NCBI GenBank assembly: GCA_013146195.2
Contig: CM028381.1
Coordinates: 95,745,255 to 95,809,254, forward strand
Length of the DNA stretch: 64,000 bases
DNA from: Codonopsis lanceolata
Taxonomy: Eukaryota > Streptophyta > Magnoliopsida > Asterales > Campanulaceae
Direction of reading: 5' to 3'
The stretch's first letter is position 1. Each line of letters opens with the position of its first letter. A model generated the notes under the pieces. It was not told where the DNA came from. It saw only the letters and a list, made by a program, of their open reading frames with translations, and did no database searches. This document shows positions 33,542-44,667 of this stretch, one piece after another. The position numbers and the translations under genes are program-made.

Positions 33542-33609
33542 TTGATGGTCCCCCACAGGGGTACACTATTTGGCACAGGATCTCAACTTCATTATTATTA
33601 AAACCATTA

Positions 33610-33881
33610 GGTGTCGTTTGGTAGTGATTAAGGATATGATTAACGATGTTTTGAGTGGTCGGACTAATAGCATGAGTTACCCGGATAAAATCATTATCCC
33701 CTCACTATTAATACCAAGGGAGAGGGTGGTATTATTAGTGCCCTCAGTAAAAAAAAAATTGGGATTAATATTTCTAATCTCAAAACTACCCCCGATATAC
33801 AAGTGATGATTAATAGCGAGGACACTAATAGTACTGTGATTAATAATACTTCTTATCATTGTCCAACTACCAAACAAGCCC
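33610..33881. mobile_element. Tourist/Harbinger-like MITE
   Basis: Ends GGTGTCGTTTGGTAGT and, inverted, GGGCTTGTTTGGTAGT, flanked by TTA on both sides (33607-33609, 33882-33884). The 272-bp element has no ORF and contains inward pairing around GATTAAT/ATTAATC words. A 3-bp TTA/TAA target is the hallmark of PIF/Harbinger MITEs. Confidence 0.75.
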
Positions 33882-33884
33882 TTA

Positions 33885-34634
33885 GGCGGTAATAAACAAA
33901 ACAACCAAAAATTTTACGAATTTGAAGTCTTTATATTTCGGGGCTAAACACACCCCAAAAATCTATTTTTACACACCATCACTTTTCACATCCCACTCAT
34001 TTTACACACTATTCTCCCCACCACACCCTAACTCCCCATTCTACCCCTACCCTATTCTCTTTACGGTCTACCCCTCCTGCCTCCTCTTTCACATACTCCC
34101 CATCTTCATCGTCATAGGTTCGTCTCCCTCTGCTTCATCGCAAGAAATCGAGTAAACAATTAATTTGAGCTCCCTTTCGCAATCGTCTCCTCTCCCCTTG
34201 TTTTATCGCAAGTTCGTCCCTCTGTTAATTCATCTCCTCATCTTCAGTTAATTCACCATCACAAGCGATTTGTTAAACTCATCGACTTCGTGTAACAATG
34301 TGAAAATTGATCAGTTGATTGACATCAAACATGATAGGAAATGCTAATTTATATTTTTGATACATTGATTGTGTAAAAAACAAATTATACAGGCATCCAA
34401 AAAAATGTTAGTAACAAATAGAATAATTTTAAAGCTCATTTGTTACATATTAGATACTATAGTAATTGATACTTTATGTTTTTTTTGTTATCTTAAAAAA
34501 AAAAATTTATTCCTTTTAAATTTACCATGTTCATTAGTCAATTAAATATCTCGAAATAAAACTCTCAATTGAACATCAAAAAATGAAAATTTTTGTTTTC
34601 AAATGTTTGGATATTCGTAATATGCTAATATATA
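33885..34634. other. Intergenic DNA
   Basis: A pyrimidine-rich stretch (about 33950-34110) is followed by AT-rich sequence. No gene recognised. Confidence 0.5.
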
Positions 34635-34888
34635 CTCCCTCCGTTCCTAAATAATTGTTCTTCTTTGTTTGTTTGTCTGTTCCAAAGTAATTGTCTTCTT
34701 TCAAAACTTTTTATTTAAAAAAATATTTTTACCACTTTACCCTTACATTTTCTACCTAAGTTAATTATGATCTCATGTACAAGGGTATTATAGGAAATCA
34801 CACATTACACCAATATTTATAATACAATCAATTACTTTTTTTTTCTAAATAATGTATCGGGAGGACGATTATTTAGGAACGGAGGGAG
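34635..34888. mobile_element. Stowaway-like MITE (TA target)
   Basis: Ends CTCCCTCCGTTCCTAAATAA and, inverted, CTCCCTCCGTTCCTAAATAA; flanked by TA (34633-34634, 34889-34890). Length 254 bp. Same class as the MITE at 26623-26880, but with better-preserved ends, so probably younger. Confidence 0.88.
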
Positions 34889-34949
34889 TAGTAACGAAAA
34901 AATTTGAGTTAAAGGACAACATAATATACCAGCAACATACACCCAATAA

Positions 34950-35096
34950 GTACGTAGTTCTACTGGTAAGGAGGTTATTCTAGCTTAACTAAGGCCTCGC
35001 GTTCGAGTCTTATGGGAACGTTATTGTGGGGAGCTTTAGAAATTTACACAAAGAAGTCTCTTGGATTGATCCCTACAAATATCTAATAAAAATTCA
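34950..35096 (+). mobile_element. tRNA-derived SINE-like unit
   Basis: An A-box-like TAGTTCTACTGGTAAGG (about 34956) and a B-box-like GCGTTCGAGTC (about 35008) are spaced as in RNA polymerase III promoters. The unit runs on to an A/T-rich tail just before Copia D. Flanking duplication not determined. Confidence 0.45.
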
Positions 35097-35539
35097 CAAT
35101 GATTATGAATAACGGCATAACTTTTTCATTGATAGAATTAGATTTGTCAAGGTGGGTTGGTAAGGCTGGCCAGCCTATAACCCACTATAACATGTTATTT
35201 GGCAGGGCGGGGTGACCCAGCCCACGAATGTGACGGACTTCAAAATTGCCAACCCAACCCAACTCATCATGAGTTATGGATTAGGTGGGTTAGCCATCAA
35301 CTTTTTCTCTCAATTAATCAAAAAATTGTTAATAATAAATAACACAAAAATTCTCACAATTTATTAAAAACTAGTTTATTTAACACGTGCGTTAAACGTA
35401 CGATTATTCTTCTTTTTCAACTAAAACGTATATAAACAAAATAAAAAGGATAAAAAATCTTAAAGAATAAAATAAGAAGAATCGGTTTATTAATAATCAT
35501 TATAGATTCTAAAAAATTTCTTTATACATAACATTTGTT

Positions 35540-36202
35540 GTTTTATTAGTTGGTTTTTCATTTTCAGCATATATCAATATCTTCAAATCAAAATAATTTG
35601 TTACTCTAGAAGTTGCGACATATAACTACCTATGACTAAATACTAGTTTCTTCAAGAAGAGACCTACATACAATTATTGACTTTGACACTTGTTATTTGT
35701 CATTGCATATGAAACCAACAATGAAAATTGTCTTCTCTAGAACTTGAAAGTCAGCCTTACATTAGATGAAGTTTTTTTTTTTAATGTTTTTTTTTGTAGA
35801 CTTTTCCCCTAAGGGGTCATGGGAAGTGATTGAACCTGAGACCTCATATTTTGTAAAGTCTCAACTCTACCATTGGTCACCCCTTAGGGTCTACGTCGGA
35901 TGGAGTTAATGACAATATTGAGATAAAAAAACATTTTCTCCAACATTCATTTCTTTCAAAAAATTTATTTCAACAATGTGATCCTCAAGATTTATGATGA
36001 TTAGTCTTGTTCTATTGCACAAGGCAACATGGTCAATGTTTCTCAATATCATTACTGGGACACCAATTTTAAGTGTCAATCCATGGTCTGGTAACCACGA
36101 ACACTTTATACTATTTAAAAACTCTCTAGAATGAATGTCTTTGAACAAACTTGAATTTTTTCCGACATGCAAATAGAATTTGAACTCAAATAAGTTACTC
36201 AT
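35540..36202 (-). pseudogene. Helitron helicase (PIF1-like), C-terminal fragment
   Basis: 36202-35906 encodes FLNSIKCSWLPDHGLTLKIG, VPVMILRNIDHVALCNRTRL and VGENVFLSQ, the C-terminal part of plant Helitron PIF1-type helicases. After a SINE insertion (about 35772-35896) it continues in broken frames with VSYAMTNNKCQSQ, VFSHR and LYVATSRVTN, matching the SYAMTINKSQGQ and LYVALSRV motifs. Several stop codons are present. In an intact element the helicase unwinds DNA for rolling-circle transposition. Confidence 0.85.
35772..35896 (-). mobile_element. SINE inserted in the Helitron helicase
   Basis: On the minus strand, an A-box-like ACCAATGGTAGAG and a B-box-like CTCAGGTTCAATCAC are followed by CCCCTTAGGGG and an A-rich tail (AAAAAAAAACATTAAAAAAA). 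It splits two consecutive pieces of the helicase frame, which supports insertion. Target duplication not resolved. Confidence 0.65.
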
Positions 36203-36289
36203 TTTGAATGATTACTTTTATTAAATTATATTTGTATTTTATGAATAAATGAATTTATGATAAGAAAATAAGCTAAAATCAAAATAACG

Positions 36290-37070
36290 AAATTATTTTT
36301 ACCATTAACTATTATTTTTGTTCCGTAAATTATTTTGATTTTACTAATGTCCATTATATTTTTTGTTTTATTGACTTCGTAACTATTATTTTTGTTTTAT
36401 TTGTAAGAATTAGTTTTATGAATTACTTTTGTTCAGTAAATTATTTTTATTATTTTACTAACCTCAGTTTAATTTTTTTTTGTTTTATTGGCTCTGCAAC
36501 TATTATTTTTGTTACATCAAGTAATTTTATTTTACTAACGTATTTTTGTTTTACATAACTATTAATAAGAATTTGTTTTAAAATTTTATTCAGTAAATTA
36601 TTTTTATAATTTTACTAACCTCAATTTAAATTATTTTTGTTTTATTCACTCCGTAACTATTATTTTTGTTCCATCAAATAATGTTATTTTACTAATGTAT
36701 GTTTGTTTTACATAACTATTTTTAAGAATTTTTTTTAAACTTTTGTTCCGTAAATTATTTTTATTATTTTAGTGACCTCAGTTTAAATTATTTTTGTTTT
36801 ATTGACTCTGTAACTATTATTTTTGTTATATTAAATATTTTTATTTTACTAATGTATTTTTGTTTTACATATATATTTTTAAGAATTTGTTTTAAACTTT
36901 TGTTCCGTAAATTATTTTATTTTACTAACCTCCGCATTAAATTATTTTTGTTTTGTTGATTCTGTAACTTTTATTTTAATAATGACGTATTCCATAAATT
37001 ATTTTTTATTTTACTAACCTCTTATATTTTTATTTTCTTGACTCCGGAACTATTATTTTTGTTTTAGTTA
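36290..37070. repeat. About 157-bp tandem repeat in the Helitron
   Basis: Four to five copies contain the ordered strings CCGTAAATTATTTTTATTAT, ACTAACCTCAGTTTAAATTA, GTAACTATTATTTTTGTT, and TTTTGTTTTACATAACTATT. Copies start near 36410, 36569, 36725 and 36883. The last is degenerate. No coding potential. Confidence 0.8.
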
Positions 37071-37259
37071 ATTACTATTTTTTATATTTGAATAAAGAAA
37101 AATGTTCAAACATAATTAAAAGAGAGGAAATGGTGGCGATGAGAGAGAAAATAAGGAGGAGACGGGAGAGAGAAAGAGAGAAAATAGGGAGACGATAGGA
37201 GAGAGAAAAAGTGAAATGATAACTCAAAAGTGAGATTTTAGAGGAAAAAATATACCCTT

Positions 37260-37262
37260 GCC

Positions 37263-37325
<63 letters not shown>

Positions 37326-37335
37326 TATATATATT
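37260..37335. repeat. (TA)n microsatellite
   Basis: An almost pure run of about 35 TA units at one of the two possible Helitron 5' ends. Other TA runs lie at about 37675-37745, with a 13-bp ATTCTAAAATTAT repeat, and at about 47029-47090. Confidence 0.95.
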
Positions 37336-37799
37336 TGTTTGTTTAACTTGTTGATTCTGTAAATTTTATTTTAATAATGACGTGTTCCATAATTTATTTT
37401 TTATTTTACTAACCTCTTATATTTTTATTTTCTTGATTTCGTAACTATTATTTTTGTTTTAGTTACTATTTTTATGTTTAAAGAGAGAAAAATGTTTAAT
37501 TAAACATAATTAAAATAGATGAAATGGTGGTGATGAGAGAAAATAGGGAGGAGACGAGAGAGAGAGAGAAAAAGAGAAAATAGAGAGAGGATATGAGTGA
37601 GAAAAAGTGAAATGATAACTCAAAAATCAATAATTAAAAACTGAGATTTTGGAGGGAAAATGTACCATTGCCATTATATATATATATATTCTAAAATTAT
37701 ATTCTAAAATTATATTCTAAAATTATATATATATATATATATATATTCTAAAATTATATTCTAAATAGTGTTTTTAACAACTTTTTCAAATATTAATAG

Positions 37800-40315
37800 T
37801 GATCACGCGATTTTGGTGGTGATCTTGTCTTGTTGTCCACGTATGAAACAGGAAGGGTACGGTCTTTGCACGGTCGTCCTTGTCACGTCTCCCAGCTACC
37901 TGCACGAGATAAACAGTGAACGTCGTTAAGAAGTCGGGGTAGTCCGACTGGAACCCTCCGGCGTGAGAATCAGATTTCTGGTGGAAATGAGTAATAAATA
38001 TGCCGTGATAATAAATGATCCAATAAGGGGGTTGTGATAAGAGAGTTTTGATATCTCAAATTGTACCTACCTTTCCAATTAATGAATGTCCCCTATTTAT
38101 ACCTGATTCTCATGATGACGTGGCGGCTTCTTGTTGGGGAACAGGTTGCGGCGGATATTAAATGCACTGGTGGCTTTGTCGAATAAGTGGTGGCCGTGGG
38201 TTGGTGGTTGCGTGTACGGCTTTTATCAGGGAAGCTTCTTTGTCGACTGGTGATCATTGACCTAACGCCAAGGACGAGCGGTCAAGGGACGCTATTATCG
38301 CCGAGGCCGAGGCGGCTGGAAGCCACTGCCGAGGCGTTGGAAGCCACGGGTTTTGCTTGCCCCTTGTCTTCGGCGAGCTCGCGTCGTCTCGGCGGTATTG
38401 GCTCGGCAGCTTTGCTGAATCTGCTAGTGGTTTTCATGGTGGGGCCCGTAATTACGCCGAGGATGATTTCCTCGGTTTCATCCTTTCAGTGAACCCTACT
38501 TTTTGGTCGCTCGCTGCCGTAAGGCCAAGAAGTATTCTTTTGAATCTTTGGTGGTGAGAACTTGGTACCGAGGTTGGAGGGCACCACAACTTCCCTGATC
38601 TGCTTTATGAAAGGCCCTCCTATTTTCTTGAAAGGCCCTCCTCTTCATTCTAGTGCTCTGCCAAGCTTCTAGCTTTTCCATCCATGCTCTTATCTCGGCA
38701 TCCGTCATTGGTCTGTCGCCTCGTCGAGCCTACAGCTGGGGATCTTTGTTGGCCCCCCCGTCCGAGGTACCTCGACCTCTTCTTGCGTTTCTTATTGAGG
38801 ACCCCTGTGCAAGCTTTGCGAGTTGGCGGGATGGATGTCGGATCCTGAGAGACCTGTTGGTCGAAGACCGAGCGAGAGGTTGAGACTCTCCTTCCTCGCC
38901 GTGAGCCTGACGGTTTTCTCAGATCGGGGAACCTGGCGAGTGGATACTCGTCCTAGATCCCTCGCCGGCCACTCTTTTGTCGAGCCTTGACTTTACGTTG
39001 GTGGTGAATTTCGCCCTTTTGGGTTTTGCGGTTCCCACCCTTTGCCAAATTGAGTTAGAGCGAGCTGGGGTACTATGCACGTTGATCACGGGCTCAAGTT
39101 CTGGGACCCAGGCTACTTGCCATAGTTCGTGCATCCTGGCCTCAGCCTCCTATATCTTGGTGTACAGGGCTCGCTGATGCTCGCAATATACGTATTCTTT
39201 GTCTACTTGTTCCTGAGCTGTATGCTTCTTTGTTTTGGCTTGAGGTCGTTCCTCCTCGTGGGCTCTTGAGGACTCGATTTAAGTGGAAAGCGACTGGGTC
39301 GGCGTCGTCTCTGCTTTTTGTCGCTAGAGAGCCGTTTTGCCATTGCGAGTCTTCTTTGGGCTCCCGCTGACACTTAGGGTACCGAGGCGCCAGAGTCCTG
39401 TCTCGTTGAGAGAGCACGGCCCTTCGCGCCTCTTCCCTCGTTGTGTTCTGCGGGCTCTTTTTCAGGGTGGTTAGATGTGGTGGGGTTGACATTTTTGGAG
39501 GCTTGCTTCTTTGATTTCACCATCCCTTCTCGTTTGTGGACACGGCATGACTGAGAAAATTAGTCGTTTCCCGGCAACGGAACCAAACTGATCACGCGAT
39601 TTTGGTGGTGATCTTGTCTTGTTGTCCACGTATGAAATAGGAAGGGTACGGTCTTTGCACGGTCGTCCTTGTCACGTCTCCCAGCTACCTGCACGAGATA
39701 AATAGTGAACGTCGTTAAGAAGTCGGGGTAGTCCAACTGGAACCCTCCGGCGTGAGAATCAGATTTCTGGTGGAAATGAGTAATAAATATGTCGTGATAA
39801 TAAATGATCCGATAAGGGGGTTGTGATAAGAGAGTTTTGATATCTCAAATTGTACCTACCTTTCCAACTAATGAATGTCCCCTATTTATACCTGATTCTC
39901 CTGATGATGTGGCAGCTTCTTGTTGGGGAACAGGTTGCGGTGGATATTAAATGCACTGGTGGCTTTGGTCAGAAATAAGTGGGCTAACCGCTGTCAGGGG
40001 GTTGGTGGTTGCGTGTAGCGGCTTTACCGGGTCTGGGGAAGCTTCTTTGTCAGACCTGGTGATCATTGACCTAACGCCGAGGCCGAGCGGTCTAAGGACA
40101 GTGGGCTATTACTGCCGAGGCCGAGGGCACTAGAAGCCACTCTGGTTGCCGAGGTCGAGGGCGTTGGAAGCCACGGGTTTTGCTTACCCCTTGTCTTCGG
40201 CGAACTCGCGTCGTCTCGGCGGTATTGGCTCGGCGGCTTTGCTGAATCTGCTAGTGGTTTTCATGGTGGGGCCCGTAATTACACCGAGGATGATTTCCTC
40301 GGTTTCATCCTTTCA
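37800..40315 (-). mobile_element. Non-autonomous Gypsy element E, two LTRs, gag only
   Basis: LTRs at 37800-38488 (689 bp) and 39589-40315 (727 bp) start TGATCACGCGATTTTGG and end CCTCGGTTTCATCCTTTCA; a perfect duplication AATAG flanks the element (37795-37799, 40316-40320). Minus orientation follows from the primer-binding site TTTGGTTCCGTTGCCGGGAA next to the right LTR. The 1.1-kb interior has only a gag-like remnant. LTRs are GC-rich (repeated GCCGAGG). They differ by small insertions and C-to-T type changes. Confidence 0.92.
38497..39520 (-). pseudogene. Gypsy E: gag-like remnant
   Basis: An ATG near 39520 opens MVKSKKQASKNVNPTTSNHP, a lysine- and serine-rich N-terminus usual for Gypsy gag. 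Further frames follow with stops: an Arg/Glu-rich segment, MHELWQVAWVPELEP (39134) and MTDAEIRAWMEKLEAW (38708-38496). No zinc knuckle, protease or RT was found, so the element is a gag-only derivative. The overall identity rests on position after the primer-binding site and on composition. Confidence 0.55.
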
Positions 40316-41151
40316 AATAGTATAAAATGTGAAAAAAAAATAGAAATAAAAAAACTATTTTATCATTACTCATTTCGTATGTTCTTATAATCTGTTTTCC
40401 GTGAATATTGCATTTAATCTGCCTTATTTTGTTATCTGTTGTTGTTGAGTGTCACTTTTTAACGAATCCATAATCATTTACTAATATTTCAGATATAAAA
40501 AATAATCTCACATTTTGAGCGAAAATGATTTAAACTCATAGTTTCAAACTTGTGACTTGTGTTATTTGTAACTTGTAAATGGCGAGCCAACCCACCACTA
40601 AAGCGCTCACCCCGCCTCAACGCATTTGACTTGCTTGCGAATGGATTCATATTTTCCCAAACCAACCCAACCTCTTTTTAGGTGGCGGGGTGAGCTAACC
40701 CAACGGACCCAACCCGTTTTGACAGTTGTATATAGAATCACCTATTTATATAGGGTTACACTAAAAGAAGGATTACAAGAGAGTCTTTTATAAGAAAGGA
40801 AACGTAAAGAAGGAAAGAATTGTAATTACAAATAAATACAAGTATTATTCTCTAATATGCCCCTGCAAGTTGGACGCACGTGAGGAGAGACCAATCTTGT
40901 GAAGTAAGTGATCGAAGCGTTGGTGAGCCAACGGCTTGGTGAGAGCATCTGCTATCAACCGAGGAAACATGGGAGACCCGTAACAGCCCGTCTTGAACCT
41001 ATTGCCGAATGAAATAAAAGTTAGGAGCTACATGTTTAATGTGAGTATGAAAGACGAGATTGGAGCAAAGGCTAGTGGCACCCACATTGTCACAGTAAAG
41101 GATAGGTTGAGATGAGGAAAGAATGCCCAACTCGGCGAGGAGGGACGAGAC

Positions 41152-42555
41152 CTATCGGATCTCGGCAGCTATTGCGGCCACAACTCGATATTCAGCTTCA
41201 GTCGTGGATCGATCAACTATGCGTTGCTTCTTAGAACTCCAAGAGCTCGGGTTGCTTCCAAGGTAGACAATGTAGGCACTAGTGGAAGTGTAAACATCTT
41301 TGTTGTCCGCCCAATCAGCATCGACGAACGCACGGATAGCAAGGGGAGACTGTCGATGAAGAAGAATACATGTGTTAATAGTTTCGTGCAGATAGCGGAG
41401 AACATGCTTGGCTGCATTCCAGTGCTCGGTGGTCGATCTATCCATAAACTGAGAAAGTTTGTTGACTGCATATGCGACATCTTGGCGAGTGAGGGAAAGG
41501 TATCGAAGACTACCAACCACAACCCTAAACTCGATAGTGCCTGTGAGAGCAGAGCCAGACTAAAGTGACAGAGTGGGCGAGATGGCAATGGGAGTAGCCA
41601 CCGGGCGAGCATCAGTCAAGCCTGTGTGAGCGAAACGATCGGCAATGTAACCTCGCTAGGAGAGGATGAGACCACTTGGCCGTGAAACAACTTCGACTCG
41701 AAGGAAGTAATGAAGGTCGTTGAGGTCTTTGAGGGAGAAGCGAGCTGCAAGCAAGGATATGAAGGCCTGAACCGCAGCGGGCTGGTTTCCAGTGATGATG
41801 ATGCCATCCATGTATACTAGGAGATACATAGTGATCTCCCCTTCATCCAAAATGAACAGCGACGTGTCAGCCATATAGTTCTTGAACTTTGAAGCAACAA
41901 GAAACTAATGCAGTTCATTATACCAAGCACAAGGAGCTTGTTTAAGACCATAAATAAACTTGTGTAGTCGACATACGCAGTGGGGATTATCCTTGTCAAC
42001 GAAGCTCGGAGGTTGAGCCATGTAAACCTCCTCGGAAAGAGTGCCTTGGAGGAAATCATTATTGACATCGAGTTGCCGAAATGCTGAACCATGGCACACA
42101 GTGAAGCGAGAGGACAAGTCGGCGTTGGTAGGCTTAACCACCAAGCTGAAGGTCTCATGGTAGTCAACTTCTGGTCATTGATGAAACCCCTTGGCAACCA
42201 GATGAGCTTTGTACCTGTCAATAGTGCCATCAGAGAGGCATTTAATCCGAAAGATCCATTTTCACCCAACAATATTACAAACCTCGTCTAGGGAAGCCAG
42301 ATCCCAATTACCATTGCGAGCCAGTGCATCATACTCTTCAGACATGGCCTGGCGCCACCAGATATCTTTATGAGCCCGAGTGACACAAGTGGGTTCGCTA
42401 TCCGCTACTAGTTGAACCGTGAGACTATATTTGGTGAATGGCTTATGAATGTTATTCTTTGAGCGGGTAATAATAGGCAAGGTATGAGCAGCAGCGAGCA
42501 CATGAGCGGAGCAGTTGGGCAGAGGGAAAGAGGTTGAAAAGGGTGCAATGGGCAT
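41152..42555 (-). pseudogene. Copia D: reverse transcriptase and RNase H
   Basis: Minus-strand frames give WWRQAMSEEYDALARNGNWD, VVKPTNADLSSRFTV, QLDVNNDFLQGTLSEEVYM, FIYGLKQAPCAWYNEL, then LLVYMDGIIITGN, DLNDLHYFLRVEV, YAVNKLSQFMD and the RNase H start FVDADWADNKDVYTSTSAY with TTEAEYRVV. At the catalytic box YVDD the second Asp is Gly (YMDG), which would kill polymerase activity by itself. Several stops interrupt the frame. Confidence 0.88.
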
Positions 42556-42707
42556 AATGCTATCCTAAGGCAAAGGGCATAGTGCTGAGGATGGGTGAGC
42601 AGTGGGAATAGAGCTGTCCTCGGGCATGATGCATGGTGCCGAGGTGGGTTGAGCAGTAGGCACTGGGATGGTAGCGGGCATAGTACTAAGTGCGGGTAGG
42701 GAACTGT

Positions 42708-43785
42708 TTAGGTGAGATTGGTATATGGGGGAGCCGAGATCAACCAAGTTTGGGTCAGTGCAAGGAGCAAGTGGCGTGGAGCCGTTAATGTAGGCAGCAG
42801 ATCACGGAGTGTATGAAGCCGGGAGAAATTCATGTGGGGGTAACCAAGTGGCTCGAGTAGAATCATCACGGCGATAACATGACACGAGATGAACATATTG
42901 GTTGTGTTCGGATCATAATAGAGATAGGCACTCTGGGTTAGCGAGTAACCAAGGAAGACACATGAAGTGGAGTGAGCAGCGAGCTTGTGGGTGGAGTATG
43001 GGCGGAACCAAGGTAGCAAAGGCAACCAAAGATACGAAGTTTGGAGTAGTTAGGAAGAGACTCAAACTGTTTGTGATAGGGAGAGATTGTTTCAGAATAA
43101 GTGTGCGAAGCCAATTGATGAGGTAAGTTGTTGTTTGGAAAGCAAACGACTAGAAGGACAGAGGAAGAGATGTTGTAGACAAGAAGAAGAGATTGATCTC
43201 AACAATGTGACGATGGCGACGTTCCGAGAACCCATTGTGTTCTGGAGTATGAGGTGGCGATGTGAGATGGGAGATGCCATTAACGGATAGGTAGGCGGCC
43301 AAGCCAGTGTCCCGGGCAAGTCTAGTGTACTCACCACCATTGTCCGAGTAAAGAATGACAAAGGTCATTTTAAAGTAGTTTTCAAAAAGGGCCTAATAAC
43401 GAGGAAAGATAGTAGCGACCTCCAACTTACGTTTGAGAGGATAAAGCCATATGTAGTGGGTGTAGTGATCAACAAAGATCACATAGTATTTAAAGCCATC
43501 AACGGAGTGAAGGGACAAGGTCCAAACATCAGAGTAAATAGTTTGAAGTGGGTAAGTAGACATAATTATAGAGTGAGAAAACATAATTGTATGACTTTTA
43601 TTGTATAAGTAATCATTACAATGGATTTGTTTATTGTGAGCAGTGTCTAACGCTAAACCAAGACTAGAGAGAATCTAACGGTGGATGGGGTCACACAGGT
43701 GACGAAGTCGATTATGCCAGTCATGGTAAGAGACTTTAGAACCCACAAGGGCGAAGATCGAGGAGGAAGGGTTGTGGTCGGCCTA
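42708..43785 (-). pseudogene. Copia D: pre-integrase and integrase
   Basis: About 43740-43590 encodes WHNRLRHLCDPIHR, with a stop. 43584-43393 gives the core start TIYSDVWTLSLHSVDGFKYY and FVDHYTHYIWLYPLK; 43368-43150 gives LYSDNGGEYTRLA and SPPHTPEHNGFSERRHRHIVE. The Asp-Asp-Glu catalytic set is therefore recognisable. 43025-42708 gives the C-terminal AAHSTSCVFLGYS region. Breaks occur between the segments. Similarity ends near 43785. Confidence 0.85.
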
Positions 43786-44662
43786 TCATACACACCATCT
43801 TGTTTAAATTATTATACTCTCTACTTTTTATTTTTGCAGAATTAGAAAATTCATATGCCTTCATTTAATTATTTGTATACATTTTTTTATGTTATAGCTC
43901 TCTAGCTTTCAAATGAATGAAACAAGTTTCATGGATTATAATTTACAGAAGATCCAAGAAGGCATAAGCACGTTTCAACAGCTACCACTGCCAAAATGCA
44001 AAGGATTTGGTTTCAATAAGACCCAATTCATTCGTCGTTAAAAAGAGTAAGGGTGTAAGGGTAGAATGGGATGATATATATACATGAAGTGGACAAAGCT
44101 TTGAATTTACAAATTAGAATCAAGCCAAATTGGTCTTAAATCATTTTAGTACAATTAACATTTGAAAATATTAATTTGTGCTTAGTTAATTTTTCACACT
44201 TGGAATAATTCATCATTGTAATCAACTAATGACTATAAGGATCTTTCGAAAGTTTATTGATGGGATGCTTTCTCAATGTTAAGTAATGCATTGAGCCATA
44301 TATTATTTATTACGTATATTTTAAATTGTATAACAAGAACTACACACAAATTAACATAGTAGATTGGCTTCCCTGTAGGCGATGAAAGTTGAGCATTTCC
44401 TACGCATGGTTACGTATAGCAAATAACTATGTTGACGTAGTCATCTTTCTACTTTAGAAAAAGAACTTTATGTGTCTATTGATGGTATCTCTATACTTAG
44501 TTAAGTAGTGAATGACTATAATGGGTAGACCAAAAAGAACTGAAAAGAAGAACAAGAAAAAGAAAGACTGCATTGGATTGTACTGGATCGCTATTTATGG
44601 GTAAGATGTAATGCATTCAATTGATGTGTAATAATTGTAGAGTAAGTCTATATTTTCACTAT
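43786..44662. other. Intergenic DNA, no gene recognised
   Basis: AT-rich sequence with no long frame and no recognised transposon ends. Confidence 0.5.
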
Positions 44663-44667
44663 GCCAC

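Larger units (their letters stand above)
35371..37742 (-). mobile_element. Helitron (minus strand) with helicase remnant
   Basis: The 3' end is minus-strand CTAG (35374-35371) followed by T. It is preceded by a near-palindrome CGTACGTTTAACGCACGTG like that of the Helitron at 25.1 kb. Upstream are a helicase fragment (35540-36202) and a tandem-repeat region. The 5' end lies in (TA)n tracts: two alternative starts, near 37330 and near 37740, each precede TATAATGGCAAKGGTA. The region between them is a second copy of about 300 bp, so the 5' end is duplicated and its precise start uncertain. Confidence 0.7.
35141..40732. mobile_element. hAT-like element inserted in the LTR of Copia D
   Basis: The two flanks share TAGAATTA (35133-35140) and TAGAATCA (40733-40740), an 8-bp duplication with one change. 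Ends contain TGTCAAGGTGGGTTGG and, inverted, TGTCAAAACGGGTTGG, each followed by GGGTTGG-type words (35141-35300, 40565-40732). No transposase was recognised. Within it lie a Helitron and Gypsy element E, which account for most of its 5.6 kb. The exact terminal bases are uncertain by a few positions. Confidence 0.65.
35100..43785 (-). mobile_element. Copia element D, 5'-truncated, LTR split by a hAT
   Basis: The minus strand holds gag-pre-integrase remains, integrase, RT and RNase H (43785-41152), then an adenine-poor 3' stretch ending in the purine tract CTTGCAGGGGCA and a short 3' LTR (40857-40733 plus 35140-35100, about 158 bp once the hAT is removed). Gag, protease and the 5' LTR are missing; sequence similarity to Copia stops near 43785. 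Stops and frameshifts are frequent. Confidence 0.85.

Noticed and set aside
41217..41612. Second long frame over Copia D RT/RNase H
   Set aside because: Alternative frame of the same pseudogene; the RT motifs are in the other frames.
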